From positions 1,357,501-1,421,500 of the forward strand of contig NZ_CP113527.1 in assembly GCF_028877475.1 (NCBI RefSeq): a stretch of DNA of 64,000 bases. The letters are read 5' to 3'. Source of the stretch: Lysinibacillus irui. Lineage in GTDB: Bacteria > Bacillota > Bacilli > Bacillales_A > Planococcaceae. Shown in pieces: positions 27,378 to 36,454 of the stretch. The notes under the pieces were generated by a model. That model worked only from the letters and a program-made list of their open reading frames with translations, was not told where the DNA came from and did not search any database. A program made the position numbers and the translations under genes. How positions within the stretch are numbered: position 1 is the stretch's first letter; each line of letters starts with the position of its first letter.

Positions 27378-28661
27378 ATGAAAACTTGGCTCGTGGTCTT
27401 AACGATTGCTGTTATTGGGTTAGGGGCATACAGCATAGATTTACATGGCGATAAAGAAGATTTACAACGTACCGTACTAGCGCAATATACAGATAAGTTA
27501 ACAGATGCATCTGAAAAACTATCCCATCTCCAGCGGGCTGTATCACAATCCCTCTTGTTTCAAGACGAGCAGGCGATTCACAGTGAACTAGACTCGGTTT
27601 GGCGCTTAAGCTCAGAAGTTCGTTCTTCCATTGCTAATATCCCGATTGGACAAGAACTATCGAATGAATGGATGAATTATTTAGGAAGACTTGGCGATGA
27701 AGCAAAAAGAACAGCAAAAACAGGTGATTATGAGGCTTGGCGTGATAAGATGCCGCAGGTCTCCGCAAATTTACAATCCCTTTCTGATGATTGGACAGCT
27801 GCAACAGTTGATTTTTATAAGCATGATGGAAAAATGGATGTTTGGCTACAGCAAGTTGATAATAAAAATCCAAACACAAAATTTGATACTGTAAAAGATA
27901 CGTTAAAGGGTTACGGAGAAAAGGATTTCCCGCTAACACTATCAGAATCTGATTGGCAGAAGAAAATCGAGTTAAAAGCATTGCAGGATGCTGTGATTAC
28001 CGAAAAAGAAGCGTTAGAAAAAGTCAAATATTTATTCCCTGCCATTAAAGACGCAACATTTACGGTCACTAAAAGTAGTGACACCGCACCGTATCCTTTC
28101 TATCACATTCAATTCCATCAAGGGATACGTTTAGGCTATGTAGATTTGACGGAAAAGGGAGGACATTTACTGTCCTATTTAGTAGAACGTCCTGTTGATG
28201 AAGCAAAGCTCTCACAAGAGGAAATCCTCAAAAAAGCTCAGGAATATGTGAAGAAACTAGGCATGAAAGATGTGGCTTATGTGGAATCACGAGAAAATCA
28301 TCAAGCATGGCATGTGACATTTGCCCGTGTACATCCAGGGGACAATGCGTTAATTTATGCGGATGGTGTTCAATTAAAAGTAGCGAAAGATACAGGTGAG
28401 CTGTTAGGTGCGAATGCAATGGAGTATATTCAAGAAGAGAATATTAAACCACAAACAGCGAAACCTATTGATTGGAAAACATTCTTCCAAGACGATATTC
28501 AAGTACAAGAGGTAAAAAATATTTATACAGATAATGGCCAATTTGAACAGCGACTTTGCTATGAGGTCATTGCATTACGTGACGGAAATACTCAGGAAAC
28601 ATTTAGAATTGTTATTGATGCGGAAAACCACAATGTATTAAAAGTGGAATATCTAACTTAA
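27378..28661 (+). CDS. ypeB: Germination protein YpeB
   Basis: 427 residues: an N-terminal membrane anchor/signal (about 3-20), a helical domain, then PepSY-type domains in the C-terminal half. YpeB is needed for SleB to be kept in the dormant spore and is itself cleaved on germination. It follows sleB after 15 bases with AAAGGAGG before the ATG, as in B. subtilis. Confidence 0.95.
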   Translation: MKTWLVVLTIAVIGLGAYSIDLHGDKEDLQRTVLAQYTDKLTDASEKLSHLQRAVSQSLLFQDEQAIHSELDSVWRLSSEVRSSIANIPIGQELSNEWMNYLGRLGDEAKRTAKTGDYEAWRDKMPQVSANLQSLSDDWTAATVDFYKHDGKMDVWLQQVDNKNPNTKFDTVKDTLKGYGEKDFPLTLSESDWQKKIELKALQDAVITEKEALEKVKYLFPAIKDATFTVTKSSDTAPYPFYHIQFHQGIRLGYVDLTEKGGHLLSYLVERPVDEAKLSQEEILKKAQEYVKKLGMKDVAYVESRENHQAWHVTFARVHPGDNALIYADGVQLKVAKDTGELLGANAMEYIQEENIKPQTAKPIDWKTFFQDDIQVQEVKNIYTDNGQFEQRLCYEVIALRDGNTQETFRIVIDAENHNVLKVEYLT

Positions 28662-28747
28662 TAATAAGAAAATACTACCAATTTTTATAGCCAAAATAAA
28701 CTTCTCATGAGATAATTAAACCATATTTTTCGTACGAGGAGATGCTC

Positions 28748-29407
28748 ATGGAAATAAAAATTGGTACACATTTACAACTTGAACCTACGTATACAGAGCA
28801 AGTGGAGAAATTCCGCTGTAAAGTTGTAGAGCAACAAGATCATATTCTTTATATTGATTATCCAATAAATATGGCAACGAAGAAAACAGCATTTTTAATA
28901 GATGGCTCAGAATTTAGAGCAACCTTTCGTACCGAGGATAAACAATCCTTTGCTTTTAATACAGAAGTAATTGGGCGTAAAGCAGGCAATATACCAATGA
29001 TTATGTTGCATTGTCCAAAGCCCGAGGAATTTATAAAAATTCAACGACGAGAGTATGTTCGTGTTGAAACGCCAGTGGACGTTGCTATTCAGTTCAACGA
29101 TTACAAGTATCAACTTGTGACTGTTGATATTAGTGCTGGAGGCTTGGCACTCATCTTGAAGGGAGAAGTAGCTTTCAATGATGGTGATGAGATAAAATTA
29201 ACGATTGTATTACCTTTTGCGAATGGAGATGTCAAATACGTCATTACGGATGCAACAGTCGTGCGCATTTTTGAAAAAGACGATAAACGCATTGCGACCA
29301 TTCAGCTAACGGATACAGATGATGTCGATCAACAGCATATTGTACGTTTTTGCTTTGAACGCCAATTAGTCAATCGTCGTAAAGAAGTGAATCCTTTCAA
29401 TGTTTAA
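28748..29407 (+). CDS. ypfA: PilZ/YcgR-like c-di-GMP receptor YpfA
   Basis: 219 residues: an N-terminal YcgR-like domain (1-95) and a PilZ domain (about 97-210). The c-di-GMP contacts are visible: QRREYVRVE (RxxxR) and DISAGGLAL (D/NxSxxG). In B. subtilis YpfA (DgrA) slows flagellar motility when c-di-GMP is high. ATG 28748 has GAGGAG six bases upstream; ATG 28742 touches the site. Confidence 0.9.
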   Translation: MEIKIGTHLQLEPTYTEQVEKFRCKVVEQQDHILYIDYPINMATKKTAFLIDGSEFRATFRTEDKQSFAFNTEVIGRKAGNIPMIMLHCPKPEEFIKIQRREYVRVETPVDVAIQFNDYKYQLVTVDISAGGLALILKGEVAFNDGDEIKLTIVLPFANGDVKYVITDATVVRIFEKDDKRIATIQLTDTDDVDQQHIVRFCFERQLVNRRKEVNPFNV

Positions 29408-29428
29408 TTTCCTTCATAATATTTTTAC

Positions 29429-29457
29429 AAAGCCCTCTCCTAGCAGAGGGCTTTTTT
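29429..29457 (+). terminator. Terminator of ypfA
   Basis: Stem AAGCCCTCT / AGAGGGCTT with T6. Confidence 0.9.
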
Positions 29458-29502
29458 GGGGTTATATGTTACAATATGAGGTGAAGAAAGTAGGGAAGAA
29501 TA

Positions 29503-30177
29503 ATGAAGAAAAACATTCAAATTGCGATAGACGGGCCTGCAGGTGCTGGTAAAAGTACAATAGCCAAAATAGTTGCTGAAGCACTTGGTTTTACTTATAT
29601 CGATACAGGTGCCATGTACCGAGCAGTTACGTATAAAGCGATGCAACAAAACATACATTTAGATGATGAAGCAAAATTAGCAGAGATGTTAATGACTAGC
29701 ACAATTGAATTAAAGCCATCTCCACAGGGCCAGCTTGTTTTTTTAGATGGTCGCAATGTATCGGCTGAAATTCGTTCAAATGAAGTTACTTCCTCTGTTT
29801 CTCAAGTAGCTGCCCATGCAAATGTTCGAGAGCTATTAGTTGCTCAACAACAAAAGCTTGCAGCTAATGGCGGTGTTGTCATGGATGGACGTGATATTGC
29901 TACACATGTTTTAAAGGATGCAGAGCTAAAGATTTTTATGTCTGCAACAGTAGAAGAACGTGCAAGAAGACGATTAATCGATAATCAAAAAAGAGGGATT
30001 GATTCTTCTCTTGAAAAACTTCAGGAAGAAATTGCGCTACGTGATAAAAAAGATAGTGAGCGTGAAGCATCGCCACTTATTCAAGCTGAAGATGCAATAT
30101 TTTTAGATACAACAGCATTGTCCATTGATGATGCAGCACAAGCTATTTTAAAATTAGCAGAAGAAAAAATGCTATAA
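29503..30177 (+). CDS. cmk: Cytidylate kinase
   Basis: 224 residues. P-loop DGPAGAGKST (10-19), CMP-binding YIDTGAMYRA and DGRDIATHV, lid RARRRL. Phosphorylates CMP and dCMP. The family length is 224-227. A TACAAT -10 box lies about 30 bases before the start. Confidence 0.96.
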   Translation: MKKNIQIAIDGPAGAGKSTIAKIVAEALGFTYIDTGAMYRAVTYKAMQQNIHLDDEAKLAEMLMTSTIELKPSPQGQLVFLDGRNVSAEIRSNEVTSSVSQVAAHANVRELLVAQQQKLAANGGVVMDGRDIATHVLKDAELKIFMSATVEERARRRLIDNQKRGIDSSLEKLQEEIALRDKKDSEREASPLIQAEDAIFLDTTALSIDDAAQAILKLAEEKML

Positions 30178-30220
30178 ATCCTAAAATTTCAGACATTTTT
30201 TGAATTTAAAGGATTTATTT

Positions 30221-30249
30221 TTGTCTTTGTCTTCAATATCGAATAAAAT
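30221..30249 (+). promoter_or_regulatory. Candidate sigma-A promoter of rpsA
   Basis: TTGTCT (30221-30226), 17 bases, TAAAAT (30244-30249), about 30 bases before the start codon. Confidence 0.6.
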
Positions 30250-30279
30250 AGTAAGGGAAGATGCGAAGGAGGGTTACAT

Positions 30280-31416
30280 ATGTCTGAAGAAATGAACTAT
30301 GCAGAACAAACGTTTAACGAGGGTGATATCGTCAAAGGTATTGCAGCACAAGTTGATGAAAAGGCAGTATCTGTATCAATTCCAGGTGCACCGTTTGATG
30401 GTATTGTACCGATTAGTGAATTATCAAGCTTACACATTGAGAAAGCGTCTGATGTCATCTCTGTTGGGGATGAGTTAGAGTTGATGATTACAAAGGTAGA
30501 AGAAGAGAACTTTGTCCTATCAAAACGTAAAGTGGATGCTTTAAAAGCATGGGATACACTAGAGCAACAATTTGCCGCAGAGGAAATTTTCGAAGCGGAA
30601 GTAAAAGATATTGTTAAAGGTGGTCTTGTCGTAGATTTAGGTGTACGTGGCTTTGTACCAGCATCACTTGTAGAAGACTACTTTGTCGATAATTTTGAAG
30701 GCTATAAAGGAAAAACGTTAAGCTTTAAAATTGTTGAGCTTGATAAAGAAAAAAATCGCCTAATCTTATCTCATCGTGCAGTAGTTGAAGCAGAAAAAGC
30801 TTCACAGAAGAAAAATGTCATTAATCAAATTAAAGCTGGCGATGTATTAGACGGTAAAGTACAGCGATTGGCTTCATTTGGTGCATTCATCGACCTTGGT
30901 GGTATTGATGGGCTTGTTCATATTTCGCAAGTATCACATGAGCATGTGAGCGATGTGAGTGAGGTTTTAGCTGAAGGACAAGATGTAACAGTGAAAGTTC
31001 TTTCGGTGGACCCAGAAAATGAACGCATTTCATTATCCATCAAAGAAACAATTCCGGGACCTTGGTCAAATATCGAAGAACGCGCAGCTAAAGGCACGAT
31101 TTTAGATGGCCGAGTAAAACGTCTAACTTCATTTGGTGCATTTGTAGAAGTATTCCCTGGTGTTGAAGGCTTAGTGCATATCTCTCAAATCGCCCATAAG
31201 CATATCAACACGCCACATGAAGCGTTAAAAGAGGGACAAGAAGTACAAGTAAAAGTACTTGATGTCAATGCAGAAGAAGGACGCTTAGCGCTGAGCATTA
31301 AAGAATTACTAGAAAATCCAGAAGCAGAAGAAGTGATTGACTACGAATTACCAGAAGAAAACACAGGCTTCTCATTTGGTGATGTAATTGGCGATCAATT
31401 AAAAAACTTTAAATAA
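30280..31416 (+). CDS. rpsA: S1 RNA-binding domain protein (RpsA homologue, YpfD)
   Basis: 378 residues with four S1 OB-fold repeats, starting near 14, 99, 186 and 271 (e.g. GKVQRLASFGAFIDLGGIDG and GRVKRLTSFGAFVEVFPGVEG). Low-GC Gram-positive bacteria have this four-domain form instead of the six-domain ribosomal S1, and its ribosomal role is weaker. Gene order cmk-rpsA-der is conserved. AGGAGGG lies before the ATG. Confidence 0.93.
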   Translation: MSEEMNYAEQTFNEGDIVKGIAAQVDEKAVSVSIPGAPFDGIVPISELSSLHIEKASDVISVGDELELMITKVEEENFVLSKRKVDALKAWDTLEQQFAAEEIFEAEVKDIVKGGLVVDLGVRGFVPASLVEDYFVDNFEGYKGKTLSFKIVELDKEKNRLILSHRAVVEAEKASQKKNVINQIKAGDVLDGKVQRLASFGAFIDLGGIDGLVHISQVSHEHVSDVSEVLAEGQDVTVKVLSVDPENERISLSIKETIPGPWSNIEERAAKGTILDGRVKRLTSFGAFVEVFPGVEGLVHISQIAHKHINTPHEALKEGQEVQVKVLDVNAEEGRLALSIKELLENPEAEEVIDYELPEENTGFSFGDVIGDQLKNFK

Positions 31417-31424
31417 AGTGCGGG

Positions 31425-31456
31425 GCGAGGATGCAAACATGCATCCTCGCTTTTTT
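31425..31456 (+). terminator. Terminator of rpsA
   Basis: Stem GCGAGGATGC / GCATCCTCGC with a 6-nt loop and T6. The repeat array begins just after it. Confidence 0.92.
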
Positions 31457-31463
31457 GTTGGGG

Positions 31464-32540
31464 TGGAGGATAGAGCTTCTTAAATGATGGATAGAATTCA
31501 TAAAGTAGTGGAAATAACTTAAAGTAGCGGATAGAACTTCAAAGTGGAGGATAGAACTTGAAAAGTAGTGGATAGAGCATTCAAAGTGACGGATAGAACC
31601 CGTAAAGTGACGGATAAAACTTAAAGTAGCGGATAGAACCTTCAAAGTGGTGGATAGAACCCAAAAAGTAGTGAATACAATCCATAAAGTGAAGGATAAA
31701 ACTTAAAGTAGTGGATAGAACCTTCAAAGTGGCGGATAGAACTAATAAAGTGAAGGATAGAACTTAAAGTAGCAGATAGAACCTTTAAAATGGAGGATAG
31801 AACCCAAAAAGTAGTGTATAAAGTCCTCAGAGTGGCGGATAGAACTATTAAAGTGTTGGATAGAACTTAAAGTAGCAGATAGAACCTTCAAAATGGAGGA
31901 TAGAACCCAAAAAGTAGTGGATACAATCCATAAAGTGAAGGATAAAACTTAAAGTAGCTGATAGAACCTTCAAAGTGGTGGATAGAACTTGAAAAGTAGT
32001 GGATAGAGCCTTCAAAGTGACGGATAGAACCCGTAAAGTGACGGATAGAACTTAAAGTAGTGGATAGAGCCCTCAAAGTGGCGGATAGAACTAATAAAGT
32101 GAAGGATAGAACTTAAAGTAGTAGATAGAACATTCAAAATGGAGGATAGAACCCAAAAAGTAGTGGATACAATCCATAAAGTGAAGGATAAAACTTAAAG
32201 TAGTGGATAGAACCTTCAAAATGGAGGATAGAACCCAAAAAGTAGTGGATACAATCCATAAAGTGAAGGATAAAACTTAAAGTAGTGGATAGAACCTTCA
32301 AAGTGGTGGATAGAACTTGAAAAGTGTTGGATAGAACTTGAAAAGTAGTGGATAGAGCCCTCAAAGTGGCGGATAGAACTTAAAGTAGTGGATAGAGCCC
32401 TCAAAGTGGCGGATAGAACTTAAAGTAGTGGATAGCCCTCAAAGTGGTGGATAGAACCCCTAAAGTGTTGGATAAAGCCCCAAAATTGAAGGATAGAATC
32501 CATAAAGTACAGGATAGAATCAAAATACCTATAACCCCAT
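31464..32540. repeat. Array of about fifty 19-22 bp repeats (core AAAGTRGNGGATAGAAC)
   Basis: About fifty-two head-to-tail units of 19-22 bases fill the rpsA-der gap with no spacers. The core is AAAGTRGNGGATAGAAC, followed by a 2-5 base variable tail (TT, CTTC, CCAA, CCAT, TAAT). Units are ordered into an 82-base higher-order repeat: 32136-32217 and 32218-32299 are identical, and 31890-31971 differs at one position. Frames open on the minus strand over the array are low-complexity by-products. The terminator of rpsA precedes it, so it is probably not co-transcribed with rpsA. Confidence 0.95.
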
Positions 32541-32621
32541 TAAAGTACTGCTTAGACTCTTAAAAATAAATCCCGAGAGTGATGATTGCCATACATAGCG
32601 TTCTACTTTATGGATATGATA

Positions 32622-32649
32622 TGATATAATGGCATTTTTCGTGTATAAT
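32622..32649 (+). promoter_or_regulatory. Candidate -10 elements of der
   Basis: An extended -10 (TGATATAAT, ending 32630) and a second TATAAT at 32644-32649. Neither has a good -35, so which is used is open. Confidence 0.5.
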
Positions 32650-32684
32650 AGCGAAAGACAAGAAGTTGGAAGGATGAAGTACAG

Positions 32685-33995
32685 ATGACGAAACCAGTAG
32701 TAGCCATCGTAGGTCGTCCGAACGTAGGTAAGTCGACGATTTTTAACCGTATCGTTGGAGAGCGTGTTTCTATTGTGGAGGATATCCCAGGCGTAACACG
32801 TGACCGTATTTATAGTTCGGCAGAGTGGTTAACACACGATTTTAATATTATTGATACAGGTGGCATTGAAATAGGGGACGAGCCGTTTTTAGAACAAATT
32901 CGTCAACAAGCTGAAATTGCCATTGATGAAGCGGATGTTATTATTTTCATGACAAATGGTCGTGAGGGAGTAACGGCAGCAGATGAGCAAGTTGCTAAAA
33001 TTTTATACAAAACAAAAAAACCAGTCGTATTAGCGGTCAATAAAATTGATAACCCCGATATGCGTGAAATGATTTATGACTTTTATGCACTTGGCTTTGG
33101 GGAGCCTTGGCCAATTTCAGGGTCACACGGCTTAGGCTTAGGGGATTTATTGGACGAATGTGCGAAACATTTCCCGAAAGAGGATGAAGAGCAATATGGC
33201 GATGATGTGATTAAATTCTCTTTAATTGGTCGTCCGAATGTTGGGAAATCCTCTTTAGTCAATGCATTCTTAGGGCAAGAACGTGTTATTGTAAGTAATA
33301 TTGCTGGGACAACACGTGATGCGATCGATACGCCTTATGAATATGAGGGTCAGGAATATGTCATTATTGATACAGCTGGTATGCGTAAAAAAGGGAAGAT
33401 CTATGAAACAACTGAGAAATACTCTGTTTTACGTGCTCTACGCGCCATTGAACGCTCAGATGTTGTTTTAGTGGTACTGAATGCAGAAGAAGGCATTCAG
33501 GAGCAAGATAAGAAAATTGCTGGCTATGCGCACGAGGCTGGAAAAGCTGTTGTGATCGTCGTGAATAAATGGGATGCGATTGAAAAAGACGAGAAAACGA
33601 TGAATGTCTTTACACAGCAAATTCGTGAGCATTTCCTATTCTTAGACTACGCACCTATTATTTTCGTATCAGCCAATACGAAACAGCGTGTACATCAAAT
33701 TTTACCGATTATTCAACGTGTAAGTGAGAATCATGCGATGCGTATCCAGTCATCTATTTTAAACGAAGTAATTGAGGATTCAGTGGCGCGTAATCCTGCG
33801 CCAACTGATAAAGGTCGTCGTTTACGTATTTACTATGCTACTCAGGTTGCGATTAAGCCGCCAACATTTGTTGTATTTGTGAATGAACCAGAGCTTATGC
33901 ACTTCTCATATGAACGGTTCTTAGAAAACCGAATTCGCGAAACATTTGATTTTGAAGGGACACCAATACGTTTAATTACACGTGCTCGTGCTTAA
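32685..33995 (+). CDS. der: Ribosome biogenesis GTPase Der (EngA)
   Basis: 436 residues with two tandem GTPase domains and a KH-like C-terminal domain. G1 motifs GRPNVGKST (9-17) and GRPNVGKSS (near 182), G3 DTGG and DTAG, G4 NKID and NKWD. Essential for 50S subunit assembly. Confidence 0.97.
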   Translation: MTKPVVAIVGRPNVGKSTIFNRIVGERVSIVEDIPGVTRDRIYSSAEWLTHDFNIIDTGGIEIGDEPFLEQIRQQAEIAIDEADVIIFMTNGREGVTAADEQVAKILYKTKKPVVLAVNKIDNPDMREMIYDFYALGFGEPWPISGSHGLGLGDLLDECAKHFPKEDEEQYGDDVIKFSLIGRPNVGKSSLVNAFLGQERVIVSNIAGTTRDAIDTPYEYEGQEYVIIDTAGMRKKGKIYETTEKYSVLRALRAIERSDVVLVVLNAEEGIQEQDKKIAGYAHEAGKAVVIVVNKWDAIEKDEKTMNVFTQQIREHFLFLDYAPIIFVSANTKQRVHQILPIIQRVSENHAMRIQSSILNEVIEDSVARNPAPTDKGRRLRIYYATQVAIKPPTFVVFVNEPELMHFSYERFLENRIRETFDFEGTPIRLITRARA

Positions 33996-34018
33996 ATGAA
34001 ATAGCGGTACACTATAAT

Positions 34019-34055
34019 ACGCCAACCTGACAGAATTGTTGGGTGGCGTCTTTTT
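34019..34055 (+). terminator. Terminator of der
   Basis: Stem ACGCCAACC / GGGTGGCGT (one mismatch) followed by T5. Confidence 0.8.
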
Positions 34056-34102
34056 ACAAAAAAGAGCGTATGATAGACAACCCAGCAAAGGGAGGATTTT
34101 TA

Positions 34103-35119
34103 ATGGAAAAAGTTTGTGTGTTAGGGGCAGGCTCATGGGGTACTGCACTTGCAATGGTACTAGCGGAAAATGGACATGATACGCTTGTATGGACACATAG
34201 AGCTGAACAGGCAGAGGAAATCAATAACCTGCATACGAATAAAAAATATTTACCTGAAACCGTTCTGCCAGCAAATTTACATGCGACAAGTGATATTGCA
34301 AAGGCGGCTATGCATGCAGAGACTATTGTTGTGGCTGTCCCAACAAAAGCTATTCGAGAAGTTTGCGAGAAATTGACGGTTGAATTAACTAGGAAAGTGT
34401 TGTTCGTCCATGTCTCTAAAGGGATTGAGCCGGATTCTTTAAAACGGATTTCTGAAATTTTAGCTGAGAGTTTGCCAGCTGAGTATGTGGAAGAGATTGT
34501 CGTTCTTTCAGGCCCAAGTCATGCGGAGGAAGTGGTATTACACCACCCTACAACGGTAACTGCTGCATGTGCCAATATAGATGCAGCAGAAAAGGTACAG
34601 GATTTATTTATGAATCAATTTTTCCGTGTCTACACAAATGAGGATGTCATTGGAGTAGAGATTGGAGGAGCATTGAAAAACGTTATCGCTTTAGCAGCTG
34701 GTATTACAGATGGCTTAAATTATGGAGATAATGCAAAGGCTGCACTCATTACACGAGGTCTTGCAGAGATTTCACGTTTAGGTGTAAAAATGGGTGGTAA
34801 TCCATTTACGTTCTCGGGGCTAACTGGTATGGGCGACTTAATAGTAACTTGTACAAGTGTTCACTCTCGAAATTGGCGTGCAGGGAATCTGCTAGGGCAA
34901 GGGATGAAGCTACCGGAAGTTCTGGATCAAATGGGTATGGTTGTAGAGGGTGTACGTACCACAAAGGCAGCCTATCAATTAGCAGAAAAGTATGGTGTAG
35001 CCATGCCGATTTCCACAGAGCTTTATAGTGTGCTATTTAATGATGTTGAACCAAAAGTGGCGGTTGATGCATTAATGATGCGTATGAAAAAACGAGAAAT
35101 AGATGATATGAAACATTAA
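34103..35119 (+). CDS. gpsA: NAD(P)H-dependent glycerol-3-phosphate dehydrogenase
   Basis: 338 residues. Rossmann motif GAGSWGTALA (7-16), SKGIEPD, and the catalytic lysine region GALKNVIALAAGI. Makes sn-glycerol-3-phosphate for phospholipids. ATG 34103 has GGGAGG seven bases upstream; the open frame to 34043 overlaps the der terminator. Confidence 0.96.
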   Translation: MEKVCVLGAGSWGTALAMVLAENGHDTLVWTHRAEQAEEINNLHTNKKYLPETVLPANLHATSDIAKAAMHAETIVVAVPTKAIREVCEKLTVELTRKVLFVHVSKGIEPDSLKRISEILAESLPAEYVEEIVVLSGPSHAEEVVLHHPTTVTAACANIDAAEKVQDLFMNQFFRVYTNEDVIGVEIGGALKNVIALAAGITDGLNYGDNAKAALITRGLAEISRLGVKMGGNPFTFSGLTGMGDLIVTCTSVHSRNWRAGNLLGQGMKLPEVLDQMGMVVEGVRTTKAAYQLAEKYGVAMPISTELYSVLFNDVEPKVAVDALMMRMKKREIDDMKH

Positions 35120-35343
35120 TGACAATTTTTTGATTAACTTTGTCATAAAATGGACATAAATGAGGTGTCTCAACGAAACTGTTGTGACGCCTTATTGTGT
35201 GCTATTAATTGAATAGTGTAAGCAGCATAAAAGAGTTGTCCATTTCTTGATCGTTATGGGACAACTATTTCTTTTTAGCAGAGGCACATAGTATAATATA
35301 CTTTGATTGTGTCTTGACATTGAAAGAAAGGTGGTTATTTGAA

Positions 35344-35556
35344 ATGGGCCCGTTAGCTCATATGCCTGCACTAGATGTAATGTGGGTATCATTTTATTGC
35401 ATCGCATTTATGATTATATCAGTCGGTTTAATTTATTTAGCTCGAAATAAAATTTCAAATGTATTTTTACGAACAATCGTAAATTTATGTGCATACATAC
35501 TGTTTGGACTTGGCACATTTTTAATGGTACTAGTAGTTGCCACATGGCCAGCATAA
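35344..35556 (+). CDS. yphE: DUF2768 membrane protein YphE
   Basis: 70 residues, two membrane helices (about 11-32 and 43-67). Sits between gpsA and yphF as in B. subtilis, where the product is of unknown function. ATG 35344 has AAGGTGG nine bases upstream. Confidence 0.83.
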   Translation: MGPLAHMPALDVMWVSFYCIAFMIISVGLIYLARNKISNVFLRTIVNLCAYILFGLGTFLMVLVVATWPA

Positions 35557-35579
35557 AAATTTAATGAGGTGTCAGTAAC

Positions 35580-36362
35580 ATGAAAAAACTAAGTTCTTTT
35601 CTGTTGGTATTTGCAACCGCCATACTATTAGTAGGATGTGCGTACCCAGAAGACGAAAAAAGAGCAAAGGTCACGCCTGATGTCGACCAACTAGCTGCAG
35701 TTCAACGTGCTGTGAACGAATATCGTGAAGCAACTGGTGGGCTAGTACCGATTAAAAATAGTGAATTAGATACAGACATTTATATCAAATACTTGATCGA
35801 TTTTCAAAAGCTTATGCCGAAGTATTTGACGACGATTCCTGGAAATGCCTATGAAAAAGGCGGGATATATCAATATATTATTTGGGATCCTGAACATGAA
35901 GCGACAGTCAAATTAGTAGATTTAAATGCGGCAGAGCGGATTCGTGAAATAGGCATTCGCAAATTATCTACACAATATTTACCGATAAAAGGTTCTTCAT
36001 CTGACAATGTTTATCAAATTAATTATAAAGATTTAGGCTATAAAACAGATGTGACGGTGAAAAGTCCTTATTCTGGCGTCGAACTACCACTTTTTATGAC
36101 GGGTGACGGTGAATTGCACGTAGATTATTCTGTGGATTTAGGGCAGCTTTTAAAAGAGGACAAGCCTGATGTGAAGCCTGGTGATGATATTCGCCAGCTA
36201 CTAGTGGACAAATATCCCGTAGTGCCTGCTTATTCTATTCCTTATACTGTCGATAACAATGGGGAACCAGTTTATGATATGGAAACCTATAATGCAGATG
36301 TTCAAAAGGCCAAAGAGAGACAAAAACAAGAGGCAGAAGCTGCTGAAAAAAAAGAACAATAA
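35580..36362 (+). CDS. yphF: Lipoprotein YphF
   Basis: 260 residues with a lipoprotein signal peptide and lipobox LVGC (lipidated Cys20). No enzymatic motif; the C-terminal 25 residues are a charged helix (KAKERQKQEAEAAEKKEQ). Position between yphE and spoIVA matches B. subtilis YphF. Function unknown. Confidence 0.82.
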   Translation: MKKLSSFLLVFATAILLVGCAYPEDEKRAKVTPDVDQLAAVQRAVNEYREATGGLVPIKNSELDTDIYIKYLIDFQKLMPKYLTTIPGNAYEKGGIYQYIIWDPEHEATVKLVDLNAAERIREIGIRKLSTQYLPIKGSSSDNVYQINYKDLGYKTDVTVKSPYSGVELPLFMTGDGELHVDYSVDLGQLLKEDKPDVKPGDDIRQLLVDKYPVVPAYSIPYTVDNNGEPVYDMETYNADVQKAKERQKQEAEAAEKKEQ

Positions 36363-36396
36363 GAAACAGGCTCCTTACATTTGTGAGGGGCTTTTT

Positions 36397-36424
36397 CATA
36401 TTTGTCTACAAGCTTGCATATAGT
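36397..36424 (+). promoter_or_regulatory. Candidate sigma-E promoter of spoIVA
   Basis: CATATT, 14 bases, CATATAGT. It matches the mother-cell sigma-E consensus well, and spoIVA is a known sigma-E gene. Confidence 0.7.
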
Positions 36425-36454
36425 GAAAAAGCGTAGATAAAGGAGGCAGAAACC

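Noticed and set aside
31409..32404. Several open frames on the minus strand over the repeat array (HYFSSSIHHF-like proteins)
   Set aside because: They arise because the repeat has few stops on that strand; no ribosome sites, and low-complexity FYPLL/SIHHF sequence.
31464..32540. CRISPR array
   Set aside because: Units touch each other with no unique spacers, and there are no cas genes.
31464..32540. TRAP-binding (G/U)AG repeat
   Set aside because: GTAG and ATAG triplets recur, but the spacing is 4 bases and then about 10, not the regular 2-3 needed.
34043..34102. Longer GpsA start
   Set aside because: It overlaps the der terminator and would add 20 residues ahead of the Rossmann motif.
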